Shown here: piece after piece, positions 11,690-23,734 of the stretch | Numbering within the stretch: the first letter of the stretch is position 1 | Layout of the letters: each line of letters begins with the position of its first letter | Assembly: GCA_036023115.1 (NCBI GenBank) | Contig: JAYKKT010000061.1 | Location: 17,521,501 to 17,585,500 of the forward strand | DNA length: 64,000 bases | Source: Brasenia schreberi | Taxonomy: Eukaryota; Streptophyta; Magnoliopsida; Nymphaeales; Cabombaceae | Reading direction: 5' to 3' | Made by a program: the position numbers and the translations under genes | Notes under the pieces: generated by a model | Told to the model about the DNA's origin: nothing | The model's database searches: none | What the model saw: the letters and a program-made list of their open reading frames with translations, nothing else

Positions 11690-13510
11690 TGGCATTGGCT
11701 TTGTGAGTCAAAATCTCTCAGAATTAATCCTCTACCATCTTAAAATATCAAAATCATCATGATCTTCTAGTGTTCCCTCACCTAAATAAATATCAATTCA
11801 GTTTTTCCTTTTTCTCTTATATCTTTCAACTCTATTTTGCTTTTAACATGTTCTTCCTTAAAAAAATCTTCTAGACTTTCTTTTTGTTATAAGATTACCC
11901 AACTCACTTGACATAAGATTGCTTGTAGAGTTTCCACTTGATTGAAAGACACTAACATTTTAAAGTTAGACCATTCTTCTGTATTCATGGTAAAGATCAA
12001 AGAGATCATCTCTTACTCTCTCAAATAATCCTTTGCCATTGCCTGTACCATAAATTTTACAAAAAGCAAACTTTATCGCTTTAAATTTTTCTTGAACATA
12101 AAGTACAACTATAATAAAATAAACTTGTTCATCTTCGTATGAGCATCTTAATATTTATTAATTTTTTCTTCATCCTTAATTCCATGGTCCTCACTTCCAA
12201 ACCATCACTGGTGGTCCACTTTAATATTGCCCCAAGTAAATCACTTATCTCTATTCAAAACGTATTGGATGTGAGCTAGGATGACCTTGAAATATGTACT
12301 ATGATATAATAAAAATTGTAAATGCTTAACTTTCTTATAGAATTTCATTCAATAGAAACAAATCCATCGTCACTATTATCATTTAATTGCACCTCATGTC
12401 TAAAATATGAATCTTGTCTATAAAATAACTTAAATACCCTCTCAAATTTTTCGACAACACTCAACATTTTGTATGTAAAATTTTATTTTGTCTCAACATC
12501 TAAGCACAAGTGGCTCTTATACTATATATTCTTCAACACATTCTTTGAACTTTTGTATCTTTACTAGAGATTTCTTAATATATTTAGCAACGTTTTTTAA
12601 CTAAATAATGAAGTTATTCACCTCCTTTAAACCATCTTGCACAACCAAGTTTATTATATGCACAATAGATCTCATATATAAAAATTACAATTTGTAACAC
12701 CAGTTCCTCAACTTTTTTTCATGTATAAAACATAAACATCATTCGAGCCAGCATTGTCAATTATAACCGTAAATACCTTTTTAATATCCCACTCAAGCAA
12801 GCAAGCAATAAGAAGTCTACCAATAGAATCGCCATTGTGGCTAGATATTGGACAAAAATTCAATATTTTTTGTGCAAGTGTCACTCATCATCAATAAAAT
12901 GGGTCATGTGATACATATGTAGTTCAATCATTACAAAGATATTTATGTATATGTAGTTATGCATATGCTTTGTGTATTCCTTTTCAAAAGATTCTTCAAC
13001 TTTACTTTTCCATCAACATATAGCAATCACGTGACATTGTCCACCTAGATGAAATTTTAAACTTAGGGCATGCAATACCTAGTACATTCCTAAACGCTTC
13101 ACATTCACCGTTCTTAAAACAGTAATTCATCATTAATGATCATTTTTTCAATGGCCTTCCTAATCGTCATTTGATAAAATTTTCAAGTACATAAGTTTTT
13201 GCTTTCTCGCAGTGGTTGCAAAGACAACTGTTATTGTTTAACATCTATATTTTCTAAAAGTTTCTTGCAAGTACCAATATGATGTTTGATTGTAGTAGTG
13301 TTATTTTTCTTAAGATCACAACAAAAATCTCTACTATAATAATTATATTTTTCTTTGGTATTACCTGATTCATCTTTAAACTTTGTAAAATGCTCATATA
13401 CTTTAGATCTTACCTTTATGGGCTTCTTTTATATATTTGAAGATATCACATCATCACTTGATCATATTATATTTGAGTTTACTTGCTCTGGGGTTATTTC
13501 TACTAGCTTT
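11690..13510 (-). pseudogene. hAT transposase pseudogene (BED-finger, RICESLEEPER-like)
   Basis: Translation of the minus strand in several frames gives the domain order of plant hAT transposases. First is a BED-like zinc finger, RSKVYEHFTKF (about 13413-13381) then IKHHIGTCKKLLENI (about 13290-13250), with part of the Cys pair lost. Next come REAFRNVLGIACPKFKI (about 13105-13055) and the catalytic-core block GDSIGRLLIACLLEWDIKKV followed by FTVIIDNAGSNDV (about 12830-12740). Last are LCLDVETK (about 12510-12487; the family has CLDVPTRWNST) and TSNTF near 12255. At least ten stops or shifts make it non-functional. The C-terminal hATC dimerisation block was not recognised. It abuts the truncated Gypsy protease at about 13560. 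Confidence 0.8.
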
Positions 13511-13557
13511 TCAAGTAGACCTTATAATTAAGACATCTAACATAATAAAAAGAAACA

Positions 13558-14396
13558 TTAATAGGTATTGCATAATATGCACAATACGTCTGTGTTCACC
13601 AGCACGTGCACCATAGCGTTGCCTATGTGTGCCTTGACGAATACCAAGCTACGACGCAGTTCGTCCCACCTGCATGCCACGCCCAAGAGCTGGAACGATG
13701 CGGCTTGGGCGCTGGTGCTAGCGCTAGCACTCGCCATCTCTTCTTCAGTAAGCATGGCCGCTATTTTTGCCTTTTTGGGGCAAAACTTCATAAGGTGAGG
13801 CCCTTGGCAAATAAAACATGTGCCATGTGGTTTTGCCTCTCTACTTGAACCATCCTTACCTTTCTTTAATCCACCCAAACCTTCTTTCGAACCCTCAGCT
13901 GAACCCTTTTTCTTCTTTTTCCATCTCTTGTTTTTGCCTTTTCCCGATTCGATTTTCTTATCTTTTTTCTTTGAATTATCGTCACTCTTTGTAGCCCGAA
14001 GATCTACAAAGCTCTCCACGACTGAAATGACTTCCAACATGGTTGAAGGACATCTTCTACACTTCTCGACTTGAGCCCAAGACTGAAGTCCCTGCTCAAA
14101 GTAGAATAGCTTATCTACCTCGGTCATATCTTGAACGTCTAATAGCAATGACCTGAAACACTGCACGTACTAATGGAGAGTACCCATGCACGTAAGCTTC
14201 ATGAGAAGCTCTAGAGTCCAGTGATTGCTGTTTATAGGTGTGAACTGACTCCTAAGTTCATTGCGAAACTCCTCCCAAGTCGAATGGAGAGCGGTAGAAA
14301 CTCCTCCCAAGTCGAAAGTAGCAACTAGCACTCTGCTATGTTCGTCCACTTGAGATACACTCAAGTATCTCTCCAAATCTCATAGAAAGTTCTCTA
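13558..14396 (-). pseudogene. Ty3/Gypsy gag (C-terminal part) running into protease, left half of a split gene
   Basis: Minus-strand coding sequence of a Gypsy element. From high to low coordinate: SLENFL, a TGA where Trp is expected, then DLERYLSVSQVDEHSRVL; a capsid segment WEEFRNELRSQFTP; FYFEQGLQSWAQVE; a Lys-rich linker; and the zinc knuckle CFICQGPHLMKFC (CX2CX3HX4C, the variant found in plant Gypsy gag). It then runs into a protease start, AMVHVLVNTDV, where the family has ALVDTGATHN, so the catalytic D-T-G is lost. The frame also breaks near 14168. The gene continues upstream across the solo LTR at 17831-18181. It is truncated at about 13560 next to the hAT remnant. Confidence 0.85.
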
Positions 14397-14879
14397 GGGA
14401 CTGTAAGCATGAAAATTCTTCGCTCCTGGTTTACAAGACCAGAAATGAGCCTTTTTGCGTTTACGTCGCTTTTAAAGGCGTGCCAGCTAGCTTACTCAAA
14501 CTAGCGAAGATTTTTTGAAATATCTGACTTTTTGGACAATTGTGGGCAAGCGGGATCTTTTCGCTATAAACCTTGAACTGATGCTCAAGGGTCAGTTTAA
14601 GCGCTTATGGACTTCGATAAAAACAGTTTTAACTCTTGAAATATAAGTGTTTGAAATACGGATTTGATTCATGCCTACGTTGCAATTTTTATGTACGAGA
14701 CTGTACGATTCCAAGTCTTTGAGTTTTAGCTAGTTTAGGCCAGATATGTGTGTGCACAAGTGGCCTAATTTTAGCGAGTTTGAGCATGGATTTGGGGTTT
14801 TCTTTTGAAAACGCGCGAATACAAGGATGCACCAATTTTTGTCGGGTTTGATATGATGATGTGAGCTAGGCTCGAATTG

Positions 14880-15300
14880 AAAGCAACTCACACACACAAC
14901 TTAATGTAAATACCCGAATTAAAGTGCAACTCATGCAGCTTAAGGGAAATACCCGAACTTTAAAGCAACTCACACGACTTGAATGTAAATTGCAGAATTT
15001 GAAATATACTTATATCCTAAGAGCGGAAAGGCTCAATGTGAGTGTGTGTTTGTCGTGTATAAATGGAAAGACAACTCACACACACGACTTGAATTGAATT
15101 TGCTGGAAGGGAAATATAAGTATATATATGAGCAGGAAGGCTCAACGTGTTCGTGTGTGTTGTGTATAAATGGAAAGACAACTCACACACACGACTTGAA
15201 TTAAACTTTGCCGAATTTGAAATATAGATATAGAAGAGTGGAAAGGCTCAATGTGAGTGAGTGCTTTTGGTGTGTAAATGGAAAGACAACTCACACTACT
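14880..15300. repeat. About 107-bp tandem repeat within the solo LTR
   Basis: The phrase GGAAAGACAACTCACAC starts at 15065, 15172 and 15280 (spacing 107 and 108). Each unit also carries GACTTGAATT, a GAAATATA segment and GGCTCAA-GTG. Degenerate units extend left to about 14880 and right to about 15660. It lies in the U5-side half of the LTR. Confidence 0.8.
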
Positions 15301-16270
15301 GAAATTGAACCACCCAAAATGTAAGTGCTTACACAACTTGGAATGTAAAACTCACACAGCTGAAAGTATATAGATACTTTATATCTTATGGGCTGCCAAG
15401 GCCCAAAATGTGCGTGAGGGTGTGGAGCAAGTGCTCGAGTTCTTGTGTGTGTATGTGGAAGCTTAAACGACAAACTCACACAACTGAATGTAACAACCCA
15501 AATTAAATTGCAACTCACACATCTCTTACTAGAGTCTTTGGAGTAAGAGCGAAAGCTCAATGTGTGTGTAATAGTGTGCAATTAAGAGCGGAAAGGCTCA
15601 AGTGCACGTGAGTGTCTTGTGTACGTTTAAGAGCTAAGGCTCAAGTGTGCGTGTGTGGCTTGTGTATCAAGCACCAATATTACATCTCGGGGGGAGGCAA
15701 CACTCCATTACTACAACCCCGTATCAAAATTTAATTGAACTTTGAATGTAAAGGACTTACAACTTACCTAGCCTGCTATGTGGGGTTTCCCTAGGAGGCG
15801 TATGCCTTGCTTGTTGAGCTCGGGTCATGGCGCCTTCATGTGGCAGCAACAGGTATGTCCCTTCAAGTGGCGAGTCTTGGTGACATGCAGCCAAGAGGTA
15901 AGCCAGTTGGGGGTGGAGTCACGTGAGAGTGGAGCTTGAGGGGGTGCTTGGGTGTTTGCCTTGAGAGATGAGCTTGAGTGGGCCTTGTTGGGCTGATCTT
16001 GGTTTGGGGTGTTAGACTTGGGAGAGTTGGGTAGTTCGGCCAAGATGTTTTGGGTTTGGTTTAAGGTGACTCGAGTCAAGGGTGGCTCGAGTGGGTTTAG
16101 TTTAGGGTATAGAACGTGGGCTTGTCCTAACTAGGTAGGTTTAGTTTAGGGTGGCTCGAGCCAAGGGTGGCTCGAGTGGGCTTGGTTTGAGGTGTTCGGC
16201 CAAGAGACCTGGCCGATTTTGGTTTAGGTGGTCGGGTTGACAGCCGGGGCTGTCGAGGATATGGTAAGAC

Positions 16271-16714
16271 ACGGCCTGCACTAGCAGGCCGTGGGTGTTT
16301 CTAAGGTGACAAGGGAGGACGCTGCTAGGCAGCACCTCGGTTGGGCTTGGGGGTAACGCAAGGCACGACTGGTGTGGTAGGCGGGAGCTGCAGGTAGGTG
16401 GCGCGCGGGAAGGTGGTGCGTGGGAGCACCGGGGGTGCTAGGGAGTGGCGCTAGGGTGTTGGCCGAGTTGTCTAAAGGTGGGGGTTCAGACAAAGGGGAG
16501 GCTAGAGGAAACGGCCTGCCACAAGGCAGGCCGTAGGTTTAGTTTGGTGCTGTAAAAGTGACACGGCCTGCACCAGCAGGCCGTGGGTTTAGTCTTAGGG
16601 AGATGGCCTGCCGAGTGGCAGGCCTTGTTGTTTTTGATAAGGGAGTGGAGCACAACCTGCCCTAGCAGGCCATGTGGGGTTTTAGGGAGAGCTCGGCTAG
16701 CACTTGGGCCGAGC
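16271..16714. repeat. Array of six GGCC-centred hairpins in the LTR
   Basis: Perfect or near-perfect short inverted repeats: 16271-16279/16284-16292 (ACGGCCTGC, loop ACTA); 16511-16520/16525-16534 (10 bp, loop ACAA); 16562-16571/16576-16585 (10 bp, loop ACCA); 16605-16612/16617-16624 (8 bp, loop GAGT); an imperfect one at about 16651-16676; and 16691-16697/16708-16714 (GCTCGGC, 10-nt loop). The first four share the CGGCCTGC arm with 4-nt loops. In sense orientation they would lie in the 5' part of the transcript. Confidence 0.85.
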
Positions 16715-17047
16715 TAGGTGTTGGCCAAGGTTTATGGCTGTTTTTAATGGGTTTAGGTTGGGTGGTTTAGAGGGTTAGGAGATAGAATGTCTTAGGGTTA
16801 GGTTTAGGAGCTAACCTTGGGGTGCAGCTTGGGTCCAAGTCCTTCCACGCAGCCAAGCCATGTCCAATGTACAGCTCCACGCCACCTTGAGGTGCTCCAC
16901 ACCACTTGAAGGTGCAGCTCCTTAATGTTGGTGCAGCCCATGCCACAATGACTTGAACCCACACTCAAAAACAAAATCGAGCCACTATTGCTCACTCTCT
17001 CTCTTCCCCAAGCTCCTCCCTTTGATTTCACGTTAACCTCTTTCTTT

Positions 17048-17087
17048 GGACCCCCTCACCTCTATTTATAGGTAAATGAGGTGGGTC
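17048..17087 (-). promoter_or_regulatory. LTR TATA box bracketed by inverted repeat
   Basis: Minus-strand CCTATAAATAGA (17072-17061) sits between CACCTC at 17057-17062 and GAGGTG at 17078-17083. Outer arms GACCC (about 17049-17053) and GGGTC (17083-17087) can extend the pairing across a bulge. It is the likely core promoter of the solo LTR, directing leftward transcription. Confidence 0.65.
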
Positions 17088-17830
17088 TTGGGTATGGATC
17101 TGGGTTCGAGATCTGGATTCAAATTCAAATCCAAATCCAAATACTATTTGGTTCTGGATCTGGACATTTATGATCAGATCCGATTAAGATCTAAATATTT
17201 ATGTAGATATGGATCTAGATATTTTTATCCATATCTGATCCAAATCCAAACACTATTTGGATATGGATCTAGATATTTATGGTCCAGATCCAATCCAAAA
17301 TTTTCTATGATCAGTCCTTGGCGTTTCAAGACGGACAGTTTGTGCGGGCCTTGGCTTCATTAGAGCTCCATCTTATGATGGGTTTTCCCCAACTTTGTCG
17401 TCCGAACTCCTTCTCGACTTTTTGGACTTCATTTCTGCTTATTTTTACCGTTTCTAGCTTGGATTTCTGTTGCTTGGGTGGATGCTCTTTGGCTTGGCTT
17501 TTGGTACTCCGGGCTGACAGTCTGCTTCGGGCCGGGGCCTTCCTTTTGCCTTTTGAACCTAGCTTTTATCAGGCCAGGGTGCTTACTTTGGGCTTCCGAA
17601 CCTGCTTTTGAGGCTGCTTCGGCATTCATGCTTCACCTGTTGAATTTTAGCTTTTGCAAAATTGGGACTTGGCCAATATTTGAGAAATTCAATTGGAACG
17701 GGGTTTAGATAAAATTTCGAGCTTTTACAACTCCCGGGTTTTCAAAAACTTAAAAATCTGGTTTTGAACTGAATTTTCAAACCTGGTGTTTATTTTCGAA
17801 ATTCTTTTATTTTGGGGTGTTTACAGGGAC

Positions 17831-18181
17831 TTCCTATCTCGAACCCCCCGAAAGGCGTCGGTTCAGGAATTTTGAGTTTTAAACAAGCAAGGTGAGAATC
17901 GCGTGCCGTTTCACGAAAGCCTACTGAAGGAACCAGACTGTGTTCCTGTTGTCGGACCTCTTTGGTTTTGGTGGATGTCTTCAATGGTTGCTTCTGCAGC
18001 CGAGCCACATGGACTGCAAGCTGAGCCTGGCTCTGTTTCATTGAATCTTGTTCTGCTGAAGCTGGGCCTGATTGACTTGTAGTGCTTCCAATTTCTGCAG
18101 AATTTGCAGCAACACATTATCAACTGTTGTTCTGTTGGAAGGACCAGCATCGTCCACTGCTTCCCTCCTTGCCTTCCCCAT
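17831..18181 (-). pseudogene. Ty3/Gypsy gag N-terminus, right half of a split gene
   Basis: The start codon is at 18181-18179 on the minus strand: MGKARREAVDDAGPSNRTTV, then a stretch rich in Leu and Gln (LLQILQKLEALQVNQAQLQQ) typical of coiled-coil gag N-termini. A TGA follows NKIQ (about 18040), and later pieces shift frame to KIPEPTPFGG near 17850, where the family has a 'PKPF.G.R.AKELENFLW' motif. That motif resumes as LENFL on the far side of the solo LTR at 14.39 kb. It is upstream of, and the same gene as, 13558-14396. Confidence 0.85.
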
Positions 18182-19126
18182 TCAGACAAGCTCAAACTCA
18201 GTTACACTTAATGACGCTCAATTGAACCGAACAGACGAAGTTACAGACTCAACTGAAAAAATTGCAAAAATTGCACTTTCTGCACAGCTGAATTTTCACT
18301 GACTTACAGACTATAAATGAAATCCTTAAAGACACCTATTTGTCAATAAAAAAACTCCTGAAATTACCCTGATGTACATAGAACGTGTACACAAAATTTC
18401 ATTCAATTCCAACCAATTTAACCCCAACAAACTGACTCTGCAAAACTGTGAAAATCCATATTCGGATTTTGTATAACAATCAGCTACAAATGAACTGCGG
18501 CTGGCTTTCGGCGATTCTGTTTCAAAACTCCGGCAATGCACGGCTGTTCCGTGTTCTCCTGAACCTGTTATTGCTTTTCCTTCACTAAGGAATAACTTTG
18601 TTAGCACAATTAAGCGCGAAACAGATCAGATCACCACAGATTCACATCAGAAATTCTGTTCTCAGTTTCTATTCTTCTGTTCGACTTTTTTTCTGAATTT
18701 CTTGGACAGATCTACAACGATCTGTTTGTTTCCTTGATTGATCTACCTTAAACCTTCAAGTTTAAGCTTAGATCGACTTTGTGAGAGTCAAATTCTTCCA
18801 AATTCTGAGTCGAAACTCTAGTTTACAGATCTACAGAAATCTCTTCTATCTGAAACTTTTCCCGCGATGTTCTTCACCAAGAACACTCAATTTTCGGTCA
18901 GATCTGCTCGTGTCTCACTAGATCTGAGTTAGATCTATCACCTCTTGATAGATCCACGTCGAATTGAAACAAATTCCCTCTTGTTTCAATCAGATTCACC
19001 AGACAGAAATCGGATCTGAAATTCCACTGAATTTTTCGGCAAAATTTCCTGTCAAGTTCCGATTTGATTCTGATTCGTGTGTTTAATCAGTTCTATGAAT
19101 CAAAGTGCATGAATTCGAGCTCGTAA
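18182..19126 (-). other. Untranslated leader of the minus-strand Gypsy element
   Basis: About 945 bp between the gag ATG and the primer-binding site, with no ORF in register. It is rich in repeated AGATCT and CAGATC words (18640-18960). Long AT-rich leaders are usual for plant Gypsy elements. No splice or packaging signal can be named. Confidence 0.6.
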
Positions 19127-19138
19127 GCTCTGATACCA
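19127..19138 (-). promoter_or_regulatory. Primer-binding site for tRNA-iMet
   Basis: The minus strand reads TGGTATCAGAGC, an exact match to the standard plant retrotransposon primer site complementary to initiator-tRNA-Met. It lies about 950 bp upstream of the gag start at 18181, in the correct orientation. The LTR that should end just right of it (19139 onward) has no clear TG...CA boundary, because sequence from about 19520 belongs to another, oppositely oriented LTR. Confidence 0.85.
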
Positions 19139-19519
19139 AACTATCACAAGTAAGTTTTTCAAATCGAAATACTGATACTTATGATGGCAAGGATCGACGG
19201 ATCGACTCCTTCAGCCCTTTCTTGTACGCTGTGATGCTGCGTTTTTCGATCGGATGACTTCAGCTGCACTTGATCTGTTCTACGGAAGTCCTTCTCACAT
19301 TGCTCACGTTCATTACTCAATCACACTCAAGTAAAGATCAATCACAAGCAGACGTATATGGAAGAACAGAATCCTTCACTCTTATTCATCAACACTTGTT
19401 TACAAGACTGCACACACTCACGACTGAACTCAGATCTCACGACACTTGATCTAACTAGTTCGGTTCTCTCTAGAACCTGTAGGACACTCTTGGAAGAACA
19501 CTCTTGAACCCTCTCAAGG

Positions 19520-19776
19520 AATTGAAATCTTGTTTTTGAAAACTTACCGGATCTCGAATAATTTTCAAAGCGTCTAGGCTGTGAACCTTGAGCATTCGTT
19601 CAAGAAGGCCTACGTCGATAAAAGTTCACTTATCCACAATCACTAAACAAAGTAAAAAAAAAAATCGATCTTTGCTAGTTTGAGCAAACTAACTAGCACG
19701 CTCACACACACGACGTAGTTCGGGAATTTCTTTTCGAATGTCCACATACACTTTGAAATAAAAGTTCAAGTCTACA
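19520..19776 (+). repeat. Truncated U5 end of a long-LTR Gypsy element
   Basis: The plus strand aligns with the minus strand of 36126-36375, the U5 end of the solo LTR at 36-39 kb. Shared order: a TTGTTTTTGAAAACTTACCGG-like block, GCGTCTAGGCTG, ACCTTGAGCATTCGTTCAAG, AAGGCCTACGTCG, ACTTATCCACAATC, CTTTGCTAG, then the terminus GTCTACA at 19776. The 5' side is cut off near 19520, where sequence attached to the neighbouring primer site begins. There is no primer site to its right, so this is a remnant, not an active element end. Confidence 0.75.
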
Positions 19777-19784
19777 AACTCATC

Positions 19785-21880
19785 CTCAAAAAATATGGTT
19801 GGAATTTGGGTGAGAATTTGTCAGACCAAGAAGGACAACGACTCAGGAGTTATGGATGTGTTAACCTTGGTTTTCTCTAGAATTCCCTCTAATCATGTTT
19901 AGGCGAGATTTTGATCAATTCTAAAATAAACATGTTGATTGGGAGTTTTGTCAAATACTTTTCTAGATCATATTGAGGCAATACAATGTCTTTACCCTTG
20001 TCCATGCCATGGGATGAATGAGGAATGAAATACTCTTTTTGGGGGTGGGTAAAACGACTACCTCCTTGCTTGATTTATTCCCTAACTGCGGGGATTGGTA
20101 GATCCTTCTTAACCTAGTACCCTATTCAATACTTTCCCTATGACTCGATCCTATTTGGGCTCTATTTTGGTGTTTTAATACACAATGAATCACTATCAAG
20201 TCTCTAGCTAGGAGCGAGACTCTAAGCGCTCCCCGGATCACTACTTGCTTGACCTTTTTTAAGATTACAGGAGAAACATGTAGTTTGTGAGAAGTAGTGT
20301 GAACCATATGCAATGCATGATCACAAAAGTATGGATTATCCCTTCATTAGAATTCCTAGGAGAGATACATACCTCTTTGGAGCTTTCACTCATGCTTGTA
20401 TGTTTGGGAAAATGCTCTTTGAAAATAGCTTAGGAAGGCTCCGGCTTCTCGGAGATATGGAGTTTGCCTTGCTCAATGAAGTCCTCAATCTTATTTTTCA
20501 AAGAGACAATTATTTGTATCATGGCCCTTTAGCCGATGATACTTGTAAGACTCATTGAGAAATCATCCCTTAGGGTCTACCCCTTTGGGAACCCGTGGTA
20601 GACTCACTGAGACTTATACAAGAAGGATGTCTAGGACTTTTGTGAGTGATTGTCCTAGATGCTATACTATCTTTTTGAATTTTCATATTTTTTTCATTTT
20701 TTTGTATTTTTGGGATAGACAGCTTAGGCTTGGGTCCGGAAGTTTTGGTAGGATTGGACGAGGAAGGCTCCACTCTAACATTGGTCACTTTTTAAGACTT
20801 TATGCCTCCATCCGGGGGGGATGACCCATACGTCGTTGGTTTTGGTTTTGAAGAAAAGCTTTTACCCTTCCACAAATCCTCGTACACTCTTTTTTTTAAA
20901 TTTATTTCGAAAAGTGATGCCTTTTTGATAAGTTTTTTAAATATAATGATTTTATGGAGAGAAATGAAGGTTTTTACATCATTTTTGAAAATTTCTAAAA
21001 TCAACATTATGGTGCAACCCTCGGATATGGGTTCCTTGACCTGCCCAAGCAAAGATGTTCATCTCACAATGAAGAAATGTGATCCTCATTGTGGGCCTCT
21101 TTGGCATCTCTCAATGTGTTGAGAGTTGGAGTGACTTATATATTATGCGAGAATCTTTGCATGAAACAATTGGCGAACTCTTCAAAATTGGTGAATTAGT
21201 TCAGATCGTAAGATGTCAACCATTTGAATGCATTCCCTTTGAGGGAGTGTGGGAACTAATAGACCCACTTGGACATGTCTTTTTTTTCTTGTAAGACTTT
21301 CGGAAAAGAGTTGCAAGTGAGATCTAGGATCTTCACTGTCATCATATAGATGAAAACTTGTCATTTCATCATCGCTATCGATTTGATAATCGGATGGTAG
21401 AAAATCTGATGGCGAATAGATCTTCTTTTCCTTGGATTGGCCTTTGAACAATTGGTGTATTACTCTCCTACCCTTGATGATTAATGATTCAAGATTAAGC
21501 TCTTCTTCCTCAAATTGGGAGATCGGTTTTGTCTTTCAGACTTGGTGCTTCCTTTTGTGAGCCTGGGGTTGTTTTCATGAGAGGAGCAAGACTCGACCGC
21601 ATCGACCTCTTGGCTTAGGGCAACAATCTTTCTTTCAATCGTCAACTCTTTCAACTCTCTCTTTAGAGAGGCAATCTTATCCTCTCGGATTTGAGAAAAC
21701 GATTTTGAAGATTTTTTATTGTTTTTGAAAATTGACCCGTACAGCTTGAGGCCTTACTCGACACTTCCCCAATTGAACTTTCTAAACTTGACATGGTGAA
21801 TGCTGGAAATTTCAAACCTATGACCAAGTCTTCAAAAAAAAAGTTTAGAAAGGTTTTGGAATCAACTTGTTTCAAAAAAA
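19785..21880 (-). pseudogene. Second Ty3/Gypsy gag pseudogene
   Basis: Minus-strand fragments follow capsid order: SLKGNAFKWLTSYDLN and FEEFANCFMQRFSHNI, then VTPTLNTLRDAKEAHNED (about 21250-21080), and a linker GKSFSSKPKPTTYGSSPP (about 20885-20815). Nearer 20050-19900 is a piece resembling the LEKY...ISIYELLKISPKH block that precedes protease in some plant Gypsy polyproteins. Stops and frame changes are frequent. The adjacent LTR at 21942-24320 has the right orientation to be its 5' LTR, but no primer site is visible between them. Confidence 0.65.
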
Positions 21881-23506
21881 TATGACCATATCAAAACGAC
21901 TTCTCTAAGACCTAAGTCCCACTGGACATGTCATTTATTTCTGTAAACAAAATTTTTTGGTCTTCTATCGACTTAAAACTTTGTTTGCAAAAATTATGCG
22001 CGAGCGTGATAGCAAGTTTACTCAAACTTGTAAAGAGATTTTCTATCTATTCGGTGATTGTAGATAAGTAGATTCTTATCATTATAGGCATTCTTGAACC
22101 GGTACTCAAGGGTCAGCCTAGATGCTTAGAAAGAGAAAATTAAGATATGGGATTTTCTCAAAACAATTTTCACTCAAAACAACTTTTCCAGAGAGATATG
22201 CTTTTCACTTCGCTAAACTAGTTTATGTTCTGTAAAACGGAATCGGTTATGTTTTTCAACAAAAGAGTTTGAAATTTTTTTAGTTGTTTTTGGGGATCCA
22301 AAAATCTCAAATTTTTTATCTAATTGATAAATAGGTATGAATCTTTATTGAAGATTTTTATTTGTATTTTTGAGTCTCTAAATTATCATAATTAAATCAT
22401 AGAAAATTTCTAACTAAATGTAATTCTAAAATTCAGAATAGTTTTTGTGACTAAAAGATACAAAGTCTTAGTAGAATGCTTGTATCTACATATGTAGGAT
22501 TCTGATTTTTATGAAGTGGTCAATTTAAAAATCTATGGATGCTAGCTTTCCAATGAAATCATTTTCAAGATTTTTGGATGTCTATGGACCGAGTTATGAT
22601 AGTTTTACTAAAGGTTTATCGCATAAATTTTAACACAGACAGGTTCTATTTTGGGTTGAGTTCAGTTCTTAATGATTTTTTTACTCAATATCACCTATGT
22701 CCAAAATTTTTGAAAATTTTACTGTTTACTACTCAGGAACAAAATTTCAAAATATTTTGATGAGAAATGGGGTCTAGCAAATTTGAGGATCAGACACGAT
22801 TTATGTTGGATGATGAAATCTACCGAGCTTTCTTTATAGAAACTAATGATGCATCTGAATGATGTAATGATCATTCAAAAAATTTTGTTGGAGACTTATA
22901 TTTATCTGGAGAAGTGCTCATCTATATATAAATCCTCAAGGCATCTCTCTCAAGTATGATAGCTCTCTTGAAAAATATATACAATCATAGCCTTATGCCC
23001 GCACTTACACAAACTTATGAGTATTTAATCCACCATAAGAGTGATTACATACTCATATCATTGCATGTAAACGTGGTAGTTATGTCCCTTTTATGGCTTC
23101 TTGAATTGATTTGGAGGAAATCATATCAACAAAAAAAGGAGAGAAGGGATGATAATATAATTAAGCATAGAAAAGATGAGGATGTATAAGATATGACATA
23201 TATTGAGGTAAGTGGAATAAAATATACAAGTAGTGATCTCTCTTACCTATGGTTGTTGCATGAATTTTTGCAGCACTTCTTGGGGTTTATAAGATATTGG
23301 AGATGAAGACTTCAAGTTTACAAATAGGCACAAACCAGGAAATGAAGAAGACATAGAAGGAATGGGCCGTACTTCTCCTTTATTGCCGATCTTTGCTCCT
23401 TTGGGCGACTTCTTGGGGGCCAATCTCATCCATTGTAGGCCTTCTCCTCTCTCTCTCTCTTTTCGCTCCTCTCTTTTGTTGGTTTTCTTCTCTAATTGCC
23501 TCCTTT

Positions 23507-23548
23507 AACCCCAACTCAAGGTGGGTGTTTATAGCTCCTTGGTTGGCC
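23507..23548 (-). promoter_or_regulatory. LTR TATA box inside inverted repeat
   Basis: Minus-strand GCTATAAAC (about 23535-23527) is bracketed by CCAAC-T-CAAGG (23511-23521) and CCTTGGTTGG (23537-23546), a ten-pair stem with one bulged base. Confidence 0.65.
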
Positions 23549-23734
23549 CAAGAAGCCTCTAGATTAGGAAATATTCTTGGAACAATTCCCCTTTAGCTTG
23601 TTCCATGGATTGGCTGGTTTCATGATTGATCCAACCTACCCCAATTGCTCACATGGATTGGTTCCTCACATGGCTGGTCATGTGGTTACATGGCTAGTAG
23701 TTGGGTTGATCCCATCTTGACTTGAATTGAGTTC

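Larger units (their letters stand above)
14402..17825 (-). mobile_element. Solo LTR of a long-LTR Ty3/Gypsy element (3,424 bp)
   Basis: Ends are TGTAAGCATG at 14402 and GGTGTTTACA at 17825, giving TG...CA termini. The flanking 5-bp target duplication GGGAC is exact (14397-14401 and 17826-17830), and the two flanks join into one gag gene, so this is a single complete insertion with no internal region: a solo LTR left by recombination. Orientation is minus: the TATA motif (about 17072-17061) reads leftward, the U3 start is at 17825 and the U5 end at 14402. It holds a 107-bp tandem array (about 14880-15300), a C/A-rich body, a run of GGCC hairpins (16271-16714) and polypyrimidine tracts. ORFs inside are incidental. 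Confidence 0.92.

Noticed and set aside
19143..19776. Read at first as the 5' LTR of the minus-strand Gypsy with the primer site at 19127
   Set aside because: The conserved U5 block shows that 19520-19776 is oriented plus, opposite to that element, so the two are different insertions joined near 19520.
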